Assembly (NCBI RefSeq): GCF_050729195.1
Contig: NZ_JBOHKS010000239.1
Coordinates: forward strand, 1-25,541
Direction: 5' to 3'
Origin: Hypericibacter sp050729195
Lineage (GTDB): Bacteria > Pseudomonadota > Alphaproteobacteria > Dongiales > Dongiaceae
DNA length: 25,541 bases
Position numbers and translations under genes: made by a program. Shown one piece after another: positions 13,902 through 21,364 of the stretch. Under the pieces are notes generated by a model. The model was not told where the DNA came from. It did not search any database and saw nothing but the letters and a program-made list of their open reading frames with translations. Positions within the stretch are counted from its first letter, which is position 1; every line of letters starts with the position of its first letter.

Positions 13902-14828
13902 ATGAACCCCGCCTTCCTCGCGCTGCTCGCCGGTGCCGTCGTCTCCGGGCTCACGCCGCTGGTCGTACGCTGGATCGAGATCGACCCCGCCGCGGCCGGA
14001 TTCTGGCGGGTCGCCCTGATGCTGCCGATGTTGTGGGTCTGGGGGATGCGCGGCGACAAGGCGGTGAAAACCGGCATGACCGCGCGCGACCGCTGGCTGC
14101 TCATCATCGGCGGTGCCGCCTATGGCGCCGACATCGCCGTCTGGTTCTGGGCGATCCAGCTCACCAGCGCCGCCAATGCTCAGCTCTTCGCCTATTGCTA
14201 TCCGCTCTGGGTGGCGCTCGCAGGGACGCTGTTCCTGAGCCAGCATCTCGCCCGCATGGGCTGGGCGGCGATCGCGCTGGGCCTCGGTGGCTCGGCCCTG
14301 GTCATCGCCGGAAGCGCCTCGGGCTTCGCGCTCGAGACCGGCCCCAAACTGCTGGGCGACGGTTTCGCGATCCTGGCGGGGCTGCTCTACAGCGTCACGA
14401 TGATCGCCCAGGGCACGGTTCGCTCGCGCGTCGGTACGCGCTCGGTCCTGCTCTGGACCACGATCGCCGCCTCGGCCGTGCTGCTGCCCGCCGGCTTCGT
14501 CAGCGGACGCGATGTCCTGCCGACGAGCTTCGAGCAGTGGGGCGTGATGGCATTGCTGGGGCTCATGACCTTCACCGCCCAGGGCCTGGTGGTCTATGCG
14601 CTGGGCCGCCTGCCGCTCAATCTCGCCGGCATCGCCGGCAGCCTCAGCGTCGTGGTCGCCGCGATCGGCGGCTGGATCGTGCTGCAGGAGAGGCTCGAAG
14701 GACTCCAGATCCTCGGCGTCGCGATCGTGCTGGCCGCCGTGCCGATGGCCGAGCGCGCGGTGCGGGCCAAAAAGGAAGCGCGCGGGCCCGCCATTGCTGG
14801 CGATGCCCGCGCGGTGAAAGGCGCCTGA
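13902..14828 (+). CDS. EamA/DMT-family transporter
   Basis: Inner-membrane protein of 308 residues with about ten hydrophobic helices arranged as two EamA repeats (about 4-130 and 150-282), ending in a short basic tail. The first repeat has the usual start (A-G-A-V-V-S-G-L-T-P-L-V-V-R-W) and W-F-W-A-I-Q-L-T-S-A-A-N-A-Q-L-F in helices 3-4. The second has Y-A-L-G-R-L-P-L-N-L-A-G-I-A-G-S-L-S-V-V-V-A followed by G-W-I-V-L-Q-E-R-L, the conserved E near the end of each repeat. Most members export metabolites or amino acids, or bring in nucleotide-sugar-like substrates. The substrate here cannot be told. It is divergent from and probably controlled by the CGNR regulator. Confidence 0.85.
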   Translation: MNPAFLALLAGAVVSGLTPLVVRWIEIDPAAAGFWRVALMLPMLWVWGMRGDKAVKTGMTARDRWLLIIGGAAYGADIAVWFWAIQLTSAANAQLFAYCYPLWVALAGTLFLSQHLARMGWAAIALGLGGSALVIAGSASGFALETGPKLLGDGFAILAGLLYSVTMIAQGTVRSRVGTRSVLLWTTIAASAVLLPAGFVSGRDVLPTSFEQWGVMALLGLMTFTAQGLVVYALGRLPLNLAGIAGSLSVVVAAIGGWIVLQERLEGLQILGVAIVLAAVPMAERAVRAKKEARGPAIAGDARAVKGA

Positions 14829-14838
14829 TCGATCAGAC

Positions 14839-16014
14839 TTAAAGCGTCCCGTCGATCGAGGCGATGAACATCTGCTTCATTTCCGCCACGCCCGCCGGCA
14901 CCGGATTGCCGCCGGTCGAGGGATCGTTGAAGGCGGCCTGCGAGAGCGAATCGAGCTTGCTCTTGTCGACGCCCAGATCCTTCAGCGTATGCGGGATGCC
15001 GATCTCCTGGCGCAGCGCCAGCACCCAGTCGAGCACGGCGTTGTAAGAGGGATTCTTCAGCCCCAGCCACGAGGCCAGCCGCGTCATCTTCTCGTCGATG
15101 GCCTCGCGGTTGAACTGCATGACATAGGGCATCACCACGGCATTGGTGAGGCCGTGATGGGTGTCGTAGACGGCGCCCAGCGGATGGCTCAGCGAATGGA
15201 TGGCGCCGAGGCCCTTCTGGAAGGCGGTGGCGCCCATGGTGGCGGCCGCCATCATGTTGGCACGGGCCTCGAGGTTCTTGCCGTTCTTCACCGCCTCGGG
15301 CAGCCAGTTCTTGATCAGCCGCATGCCTTCGACCGCGATGCCGTCGGCCATCGGGTGATAGCTCGGCACGCAATAGGCTTCGAGGCAGTGGGCCAGCGCA
15401 TCCATGCCGGTCGCGGCCGTGATCTTGGGCGGCAGGCCGACCGTCAAGGCAGGATCCTCGATTACGATCGAGGGCTGGACCTTCGGGTGGAAGATCAGCT
15501 TCTTCTCATGCGTCTCCTCATTGGTGATGACGGAGACGCGGCCGACCTCGGAGCCGGTGCCCGAGGTCGTCGGCACGGCGATGATCGGCGCGATGCCGGC
15601 GGGATCGACCAGCTTCCAATTGTCGCCCACATCCTCGAAGGCCCAGAGCGGATGCTTTTGGCCCGACATCAGCGCCACCGCCTTGCCGGCATCGAGCGCG
15701 CTGCCGCCGCCGAAGGCGATCACGCCGTCATGCTTGCCGGCGCGATAGGCCTTGAGCCCATCCTCGACATTCTTGCCGTTGGGATTGCCCTTGATGTCCG
15801 AGAAGACGGCGGTATGGAGCCCGGCCGCCTCGTTGCGGGCGACCGCCTCCTTGATCATCGGCAGCCCGGCCAGGCCCGGGTCGGTCACGATCAACGGGCG
15901 CTTCAGGCCCAGCGCCTTGCACATGTCGGGCAGCTCGGCGATGCGGCCGACGCCGAACTTTATCGTGGTCGGGTAGTTCCAGTTGCCGCGCAGCGCGGCA
16001 GCGTCGTTGGACAT
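14839..16014 (-). CDS. Iron-containing (group III) alcohol dehydrogenase
   Basis: NAD(P)-dependent alcohol dehydrogenase of 391 residues, a normal family length. The N-terminal Rossmann-like domain carries GGGSALDAGK (102-111). T-T-S-G-T-G-S-E (149-156) follows. The metal site is complete: Asp205 and His209 (G-M-D-A-L-A-H), His273 (A-I-H-S-L-S-H) and His287 (T-H-H-G), with spacing equal to the FucO ligands (4 and 14 residues). His277 corresponds to the second catalytic histidine. AGGATCC precedes the start. On the minus strand it would follow the aldehyde dehydrogenase and glutamine-synthetase-like genes but for a 2.3-kb low-GC stretch. Inference: it oxidises the alcohol group of a gamma-glutamylated amino alcohol such as gamma-glutamylethanolamide. 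Other alcohols are possible. Confidence 0.9.
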   Translation of the reverse strand: MSNDAAALRGNWNYPTTIKFGVGRIAELPDMCKALGLKRPLIVTDPGLAGLPMIKEAVARNEAAGLHTAVFSDIKGNPNGKNVEDGLKAYRAGKHDGVIAFGGGSALDAGKAVALMSGQKHPLWAFEDVGDNWKLVDPAGIAPIIAVPTTSGTGSEVGRVSVITNEETHEKKLIFHPKVQPSIVIEDPALTVGLPPKITAATGMDALAHCLEAYCVPSYHPMADGIAVEGMRLIKNWLPEAVKNGKNLEARANMMAAATMGATAFQKGLGAIHSLSHPLGAVYDTHHGLTNAVVMPYVMQFNREAIDEKMTRLASWLGLKNPSYNAVLDWVLALRQEIGIPHTLKDLGVDKSKLDSLSQAAFNDPSTGGNPVPAGVAEMKQMFIASIDGTL

Positions 16015-16185
16015 GGTCGAAGGATCCTCGGGTCTGGCTTTCCTCGAGCGGCCCCTGCGGGATAAGGAGCGGCGTCGGGATGGCTTAAAGGGAAGTCGAA
16101 GCGCCGGGCATTCTAGTCGCCGGCCGGTTTTGCGAAACGGGGAAGTGAAAGCCGACCCGATGTTCCATTTTTGTTCTTTACATTA

Positions 16186-16203
16186 TACGTAAAATACGTA
16201 AAA
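16186..16203. repeat. Perfect tandem 9-bp repeat in AT-rich spot
   Basis: TACGTAAAA occurs twice head to tail. The surrounding 16165-16203 is strikingly AT-rich for this window and lies 40 bases upstream of the M23-like start. It may carry that gene's promoter (TTGTTC at 16171 with ATACGT at 16194, 17 bases apart, is one possibility) or mark the edge of inserted DNA. Confidence 0.5.
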
Positions 16204-16243
16204 ATGGATCGTGCCTATTTCGCCACGAGGGGAGATCTGTTTC

Positions 16244-17095
16244 ATGCGGCCACCGAGACCGACCCGCCCGCCCGTCATTGTTTCTGCGGCTGCGCCGCCC
16301 CGCGGTTTGCTGGACGTGCTGCATGCACAGATCGCCCAGCAGGTTGATGCGTCTCATAGTCTGCAGGGAACCGGTTCTCAAGGGCTCGTCACCGGCGAAG
16401 CAGGGGAAGATCCAGTTGCAAGATTACCACTTCGGTTACCCCCGAGACCGGCACCACAGCCGGCTACCTTTTCCGACAAGCCGGTTGTTGATTGGGGCCT
16501 TCGTCCTTTTGTCGACTATGGCTCGTTACGGGGAACGGATCCGTTCGGCAGTGGTGCGTTGGGCGCACCAAGAGCCACCGGTAAACCCAACGACGGCACC
16601 ACAAAGCAATATTCTCATCAGGGTGTGGACGTACTGGTGGCGGCAGATTCGCCGATTTATGCGCCATCGGCCGGATACATCCGCGACGCGTTGCCGAAAG
16701 GGCCAGGGGGACCGCCCGGCGTGGCAATCACGCTCAAAACTCTCGGTATCGGGGAGGGAGGTCGGCAGGCGCAGGACGATCTCACCCGCGGCGAGGTAAA
16801 GATGTTCTATGTCGAGCGACTGCCGGATCTCAAACCGGGTACTTATGTCGACAAAGGACAGCTCATTGGCTACTCAAGATCCCTCCGGCCATATTATGAA
16901 AGTCGCGGCATCTATCACGTTCCGGATCACGTGCATTTCGAATTGAAGCAGGCGGTGCCGCGGAGAAATCCGGATGGCAGCTATATTCGAGCCTCCGGCG
17001 ACAGCTCCCTCAGCAACAATCCCATCCAGTACGACTACAAAATCATCGATCCGACACCATGGCTTCAGCGCTGGGCCGTTGCGACGAAGAGATAG
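16244..17095 (+). CDS. M23 (LytM-like) metallopeptidase-domain protein without signal peptide
   Basis: Protein of 283 residues. Start at 16244 is favoured by GGGGAG nine bases upstream; a GTG at 16211 is the alternative. Residues 1-80 are proline-rich with no hydrophobic segment, so no Sec signal or membrane anchor is seen. Residues about 100-235 match the M23 fold: His125 and Asp129 (S-H-Q-G-V-D) as zinc ligands, A-P-S-A-G-Y-I, then Y-V-D-K-G-Q-L-I-G-Y (201-210) and D-H-V-H-F-E-L with His229 and His231. The extra catalytic histidine of LytM (in a Y-x-H motif) is not visible; that strand reads F-Y-V-E-R-L (188-193). It could be an export-dependent peptidoglycan hydrolase, a toxin-like effector, or a non-catalytic relative. 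Base composition is lower in GC than neighbours. Convergent with the Cys-rich gene. Confidence 0.7.
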   Translation: MRPPRPTRPPVIVSAAAPPRGLLDVLHAQIAQQVDASHSLQGTGSQGLVTGEAGEDPVARLPLRLPPRPAPQPATFSDKPVVDWGLRPFVDYGSLRGTDPFGSGALGAPRATGKPNDGTTKQYSHQGVDVLVAADSPIYAPSAGYIRDALPKGPGGPPGVAITLKTLGIGEGGRQAQDDLTRGEVKMFYVERLPDLKPGTYVDKGQLIGYSRSLRPYYESRGIYHVPDHVHFELKQAVPRRNPDGSYIRASGDSSLSNNPIQYDYKIIDPTPWLQRWAVATKR

Positions 17096-17103
17096 TCGAC
17101 AGG

Positions 17104-18237
17104 TTACTGAATGCCGCTCAGCGGCGATTCAGGCGCATGAAGCCACATCGGGATTCTTGGAGCTTTGTCGGTTCCACCGAAGGGCCACCAAATATAGTAG
17201 GCGGTTGGGGAATTGTCCGACGTAAACTTGATCGGATCGCAGTCCTCTGCCTTCTGATCGCCGAAGCAGATACGGGATTCGATGTCGATCCGCATAAGAT
17301 TGGGATAACCTCGATAGTGGGGCGAGTAACCCAGAATCCGGTAATCCAACCGATGGATTCCGCCTCGCAGATCCTCGGGCATCGTCTCCTCGAAATAGAG
17401 TTCTCCAAACAGCAGATCGAGATCCTGTTGGTCCAAAGGATTGATGACGTCCGGTAGATGCCTCGCTTCTTTGATCGAAGCCGGACTATTTAGTAGCCAT
17501 CCCACTTCCTGGCAACGATCACCTCTGACGAATGTCTTGCAGTCTATCATCGCCTCGAGACTACAGAGTCCTATGCCTTCTCGTGACCCACCCCAGATCT
17601 TCATGCAGCGATCCATTGTTTCCATGCCATCCAGCGACCGGACAATGTTGACCGGCAGTTGGACTGATGGGAGCTGCTCAGCCTTTCCCTGTGTCTCCAA
17701 AGGGCCGGTTACTGGGCTGCGAGCAATGGGTGAGGGCGCGTACCAGTAAGCGATATAGCCATGAACACGTTCCCCACTGGAATCTATCGTTGAATTTTTG
17801 CAGGCCTGATTGGTGTCGCTCTCACGGCAGGGTGTCAGTTCGAATTCAATCCAGTCGATAGGCGAATCACCTCGCTGCGTGTTGTAGCTGCTAAATCGAA
17901 CGCTCAGGATATCGAAGGATTGCCCATCGAGCGCAGCACCGAATTCATGCCAGCATCGATCCTTGGCTGGATCGCAGCTCAGTTGATTCAATGCGCGGCA
18001 AAGAGGGCTGTCAGTCCCTTGTCCCTTGGGATCGTTTGAAGCGGCTGTAAGCGCGCTGCAATCGGCCAAACGTCCTGGTTCGAGACGCCAAGTCTGCGCC
18101 AAGTTGTCGTCAGCCTGGCTATTGGAGATACATACGCTGACGAGAAGATAGCATCCGGCAAGCGTTCGGGTTGCTATGACTGGAATTCTTCGCAAACTGA
18201 AACTCCGCTTCTCGCTCCATGGGAGGATGCATCTCAT
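17104..18237 (-). CDS. Secreted cysteine-rich protein of unknown function
   Basis: I do not recognise this 377-residue protein. Start at 18237 is chosen because AGGAAC lies about 9 bases upstream and the product then begins with a signal peptide: basic front, hydrophobic T-L-A-G-C-Y-L-L-V-S-V-C-I, cleavage after N-S-Q-A (residue 42). A longer frame would run through the downstream terminator stem. The mature part has 12 cysteines (60, 80, 88, 95, 137, 146, 211, 225, 233, 242, 324, 333), an even number that suits disulfide pairing in the periplasm. It also has many Trp/Tyr and acidic residues and no membrane segment. GC content is clearly lower than that of the metabolic genes: I count 31 G+C in the 60 bases from 17461 against 41 in the 60 from 15241. 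It ends 8 bases from the convergent M23-like gene, which may be its partner. Confidence 0.65.
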   Translation of the reverse strand: MRCILPWSEKRSFSLRRIPVIATRTLAGCYLLVSVCISNSQADDNLAQTWRLEPGRLADCSALTAASNDPKGQGTDSPLCRALNQLSCDPAKDRCWHEFGAALDGQSFDILSVRFSSYNTQRGDSPIDWIEFELTPCRESDTNQACKNSTIDSSGERVHGYIAYWYAPSPIARSPVTGPLETQGKAEQLPSVQLPVNIVRSLDGMETMDRCMKIWGGSREGIGLCSLEAMIDCKTFVRGDRCQEVGWLLNSPASIKEARHLPDVINPLDQQDLDLLFGELYFEETMPEDLRGGIHRLDYRILGYSPHYRGYPNLMRIDIESRICFGDQKAEDCDPIKFTSDNSPTAYYIWWPFGGTDKAPRIPMWLHAPESPLSGIQ

Positions 18238-18337
18238 AAGCGTTCCTGTAAACGATCTACAATCGGAATTAGAATATAATTTATAAATACCCTGCCAGGT
18301 AGCCTCATGTGGAGCGGTCCCCGCTGCTACCAACAAG

Positions 18338-18369
18338 AAGGCGGCGCCGGATTGCTCCGGCGCCGCCTT
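18338..18369 (-). terminator. Rho-independent-type terminator after aldehyde dehydrogenase gene
   Basis: A perfect 13-bp stem, AAGGCGGCGCCGG (18338-18350) and CCGGCGCCGCCTT (18357-18369), has a six-base loop. On the minus strand it lies 56 bases past the aldehyde dehydrogenase stop and is followed by TCTTGTTGG, a weak T-rich tract. A smaller nested hairpin (GGTAGC 18298-18303 with GCTACC 18326-18331) lies just beyond it. Confidence 0.75.
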
Positions 18370-18425
18370 CATTCGGCCCAACTGGCGGTGGTGTCACACT
18401 GCCGCCATGATTCCGCCGCTTTGGC

Positions 18426-19817
18426 TCAGGTCTTGGTGCGCAGATGGAACGACTTCGGCCGGGTCAGATATTCATAGCCGACCTGGCTCAGGGTGCAGCC
18501 GCGGCCCGAATCCTTCACGCCGACCCAGGCGAGCGCCGGGTCGAGATAGTCGCAACGGTTCATGAACCAGGTGCCGGTCTCGACGCGGTCGCCGATCCGG
18601 ATCGCAGCCGCCTCGTTCTCGGTCCAGATCGCCGCGGTGAGGCCGAACGCGTTGTCGTTCATCTTGGCGATGGCGTCGTCGTCCGAGGCGACGGCCACGA
18701 TGCCCACCGCCGGGCCGAAACATTCTTCCTGCATGAAGGGATTGTGCGTGTCGAGATCGGCGAGAACCTGCGGTGCCAGATAGGCTGTGCCGGACTTGTC
18801 GGCCGGGAACTGCTTGGGATCGATCAGCGCCTTGGCGCCGGCATGGACGGCCTTCTCGATCTGGCCGCGGATCTCGTCGGCGGCCCTGCTGCGCACGACG
18901 GGCCCCAAATTGGTGGCCTTGTCGAGGGGATTGCCGAGCTTGTAGCTGTTGGTCAGGTCGACGAAGCCTTCGAGGAACGGCTTGTAGACATCCCTATGTA
19001 CGAAGATGCGCTGGATGCCGCAGCAGGATTGGCCCGAATTGAAGAAGGCGCCGTCGACCAGGTTCTCGATCGCATGGGTGAGGTTGGCGTCATGGCGCAC
19101 ATAGGCCGGGTCGTTGCCGCCGAGCTCGAGGCCCAGGCCGATGAAGCGGTCGACCGCGGCCCGCGTGACCGCGTGGCCGCCCGCGACCGAGCCGGTGAAG
19201 GCGACATAGTCGATGGCGTTGTTGCCGATGATGCGCGAGGTGTCGTCATGGGTCAGCACGAGATGTTGGAACAACCCCGCCGGCAGGCCCGCCGCCTTGA
19301 AGGCCTCGCCGAAGCGCTCGGCGCAGAGCGGCGTCTGGGCCGAGTGCTTGAGGATGACGGCGTTGCCCGCCATCAAGGCCGGCATCACCGCGTTGACCGA
19401 GGTCAGATAGGGGAAGTTCCAGGGCGCCACCACGAACACCACGCCCAGGGGCTCGCGGCGGATGAAGCGGGTGAAGGTCGGCTTGGGCCCGACATCGATG
19501 TCGGCCAGCGCGCGCGGCGCGATATCGATCATGTAGCGCGCGCGCTCCTCGAACCCCCGCACCTCGCCCGGCGACTGGCCGATCGGCCGGCCGATCTGGC
19601 GCGTGATCTCCGCGGCGATCTGGTCGCGATGCGAGACGAAGGCGTTGACCGCCGCCGTCAGCAGCTTCTGGCGGTCGGCAACCGCGACGCCCTTCCAGGC
19701 CCGTTGCGCGGCTTTCGCCGCCTTCAGGGTCTTTTCGATCTCGGCGGCGCTGGCATAGGGCCGCTCGACATAGAGGCTGTCGTCGATCGGGGTGATGGTC
19801 TTCTGGATGGCGCCCAT
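18426..19817 (-). CDS. Aldehyde dehydrogenase family protein
   Basis: NAD(P)+-dependent aldehyde dehydrogenase of 463 residues. Start at 19817 (MGAIQKTITP...) leaves a 29-base gap after the glutamine-synthetase-like gene; longer in-frame starts would overlap that gene and look unrelated to the family. Motifs: P-W-N-F-P-Y with Asn134, F-T-G-S-V-A-G-G (207-214) of the cofactor site, general base Glu231 (E-L-G-G-N-D-P), catalytic Cys265 (S-G-Q-S-C-C), and E-E-C-F-G-P (364-369). It is the second gene of a GS-like/ALDH pair, the usual arrangement in gamma-glutamylation routes for amines. Expected role: oxidation of a gamma-glutamyl-aminoaldehyde to the acid. The exact substrate is inferred from neighbours only. 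A strong stem-loop follows. Confidence 0.9.
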   Translation of the reverse strand: MGAIQKTITPIDDSLYVERPYASAAEIEKTLKAAKAAQRAWKGVAVADRQKLLTAAVNAFVSHRDQIAAEITRQIGRPIGQSPGEVRGFEERARYMIDIAPRALADIDVGPKPTFTRFIRREPLGVVFVVAPWNFPYLTSVNAVMPALMAGNAVILKHSAQTPLCAERFGEAFKAAGLPAGLFQHLVLTHDDTSRIIGNNAIDYVAFTGSVAGGHAVTRAAVDRFIGLGLELGGNDPAYVRHDANLTHAIENLVDGAFFNSGQSCCGIQRIFVHRDVYKPFLEGFVDLTNSYKLGNPLDKATNLGPVVRSRAADEIRGQIEKAVHAGAKALIDPKQFPADKSGTAYLAPQVLADLDTHNPFMQEECFGPAVGIVAVASDDDAIAKMNDNAFGLTAAIWTENEAAAIRIGDRVETGTWFMNRCDYLDPALAWVGVKDSGRGCTLSQVGYEYLTRPKSFHLRTKT

Positions 19818-19846
19818 GGCGGTTGGTCGGTCCTCTTGTAGAAACC

Positions 19847-21214
19847 TCAGATGATCTCGAAATAACGCGCCAGTTCCCAATCGGTGATGTGCTTGCGGAA
19901 CTCGCGCTCTTCCCATTCGCGCGTCGCGGCGAAATGCTCGACGAATTCCTCGCCGAACAGCTCGTTCGCCGCCTTGGACTTCTTCAGCCGCTGCGCCGCG
20001 TCCCACAAGGTGTTCGGCAAGGCCAGCTTGGCCGAGGGCTTCAGCTCATAGGCATTGCCGACGATGGGGTCGGTCGGCTCGAGCTTATGCTCGATGCCAT
20101 AGAGGCCCGAGGCCAGCGCCGCCGCGAGCGCGATATAGGGGTTGGCGTCGGCGGCAGCGATACGATACTCGATGCGCTGGGATTTGGGCGAGCCTGGGAT
20201 GACGCGCAGCGCGCAGGTGCGGTTCTCGACGCCCCAGGTGGCGTTGGTTGGCGCCCAGAAGCCCGGAATCAGCCGCGAATAGGAATTGACCGTCGAGGCC
20301 ACCATGCCCAGCACCTCGGGCATCAGCTGCTGCTGGCCGGCCAGGAAATGGCGCATGGTCTTGCTCATATTATGCGGCTGCTTGGCGTCATGGAACACCG
20401 TGGCGCCATCCTTGCCCTTGAGCGACAGATGGATATGGCCGCTCTGGCCCGGCCAGTTGTTCGACCATTTCGCCATGAAGGTCGCCATCAGCCCGCGACG
20501 CTGCGCCAGCACCTTCATGAAGGTCTTGAACAGCGCGGCGCGGTCGGCGGATTCAAGCAGCTCGTCGAACGCGATCGCGGCTTCGAGCACGCCCGGCCCC
20601 GTCTCGGTGTGGAGCCCTTCGATCGGGAAGCGCATCGTCTCGGCGGTCGAGAGGATCTCGTGATAGAGCTCCGACCAGACCGACGAGCGCAGGCCCGAAT
20701 AGCCGAAATAGCCCGGCGTCATCGGCTGAAGGTTGCGGTAGCCCTTCTCGCGCACGCTCTCGGGCGTCTCGTCGAACAGGAAGAACTCGTACTCGCAGGA
20801 GCCATAGGCCTTGAAGCCCATCTTCTCGGCCTTCGCCAGCACGCGGCGCAGCAGCCCGCGCGGGCAGACCGCCTCGGCGCGCTCGACGAACTGGCCGAGG
20901 AAGAAGAGGGTGTTCTCCTCGAACGGGATCTCGCGGCAGCTTTCGGGGATGAGGCGTACCAGCGCATCGGGATAGGCGGTGTGCCAGCCGGTGAATTTGG
21001 TGTTGTCATAGAGCTGGTCGTTGGAATCCCAGCCCAGCACCACATCGCAGAAGCCGAAGCCGCTGTCGAGCGCGGAAAGGAACTTTGCCTTCGAGACATA
21101 TTTGCCCCGCAGCACGCCGTCGATGTCGAAGACGCCGACCTTGATATGGGTGATGCCGCGCTCTTCCACGATCTTCTTGGCATCCGCGAGACTGCGGACG
21201 GATTCAGGCTTCAT
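19847..21214 (-). CDS. Glutamine synthetase-like gamma-glutamyl-amine ligase
   Basis: Ligase of 455 residues of the GS fold, close in size to PuuA, GlnA3/GlnA4-type and IpuC enzymes that join glutamate to an amine with ATP instead of to ammonia. Start at 21214 (MKPESVRSL...) is supported by AGGGGGAA nearby. Motifs: D-I-D-G-V-L-R-G-K (30-38), metal ligands in E-Y-E-F-F-L-F (141-147), E-T-G-P-G-V-L-E (204-211), His260 in G-Q-S-G-H-I-H-L-S, the R-L-I-P-G-F-W-A-P-T-N-A-T-W segment (314-327) and R-I-E-Y-R (347-351). Position with ALDH, Fe-alcohol dehydrogenase and an ethanolamine-permease-like transporter makes an amino alcohol a likelier amine than putrescine, which would need an amine oxidase step. 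It is not a housekeeping GlnA. Confidence 0.87.
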   Translation of the reverse strand: MKPESVRSLADAKKIVEERGITHIKVGVFDIDGVLRGKYVSKAKFLSALDSGFGFCDVVLGWDSNDQLYDNTKFTGWHTAYPDALVRLIPESCREIPFEENTLFFLGQFVERAEAVCPRGLLRRVLAKAEKMGFKAYGSCEYEFFLFDETPESVREKGYRNLQPMTPGYFGYSGLRSSVWSELYHEILSTAETMRFPIEGLHTETGPGVLEAAIAFDELLESADRAALFKTFMKVLAQRRGLMATFMAKWSNNWPGQSGHIHLSLKGKDGATVFHDAKQPHNMSKTMRHFLAGQQQLMPEVLGMVASTVNSYSRLIPGFWAPTNATWGVENRTCALRVIPGSPKSQRIEYRIAAADANPYIALAAALASGLYGIEHKLEPTDPIVGNAYELKPSAKLALPNTLWDAAQRLKKSKAANELFGEEFVEHFAATREWEEREFRKHITDWELARYFEII

Positions 21215-21299
21215 GACGTGATTCCCCCTGGATTTCTTGGCCCTTGTGACGGGCAACCGGCGCCTATTTGCGCCTCTCGGCGGGAGCTTGTCAAAACGA

Positions 21300-21327
21300 G
21301 AAAGGGCGCCCCGAGAGGCGCCCTTTC
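21300..21327 (-). terminator. Rho-independent terminator after APC permease gene
   Basis: A perfect 11-bp stem, GAAAGGGCGCC (21300-21310) and GGCGCCCTTTC (21317-21327), has loop CCGAGA. On the minus strand it follows the permease stop by about 37 bases and is followed by TCGTTTTG. It separates the permease transcript from the GS-like/ALDH genes, which should have their own promoter in 21215-21299. Confidence 0.8.
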
Positions 21328-21364
21328 CGTTCCGATAACCCACTGAATCGATGGGCGTTACCTC

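Noticed and set aside
18238..18381. Longer start for the Cys-rich secreted protein
   Set aside because: It would read through the aldehyde dehydrogenase terminator stem and bury the signal peptide internally.
18426..19841. A 465-codon plus-strand frame opposite the aldehyde dehydrogenase gene
   Set aside because: The minus strand encodes a full aldehyde dehydrogenase with catalytic Cys and Glu; the plus frame is a composition artefact.
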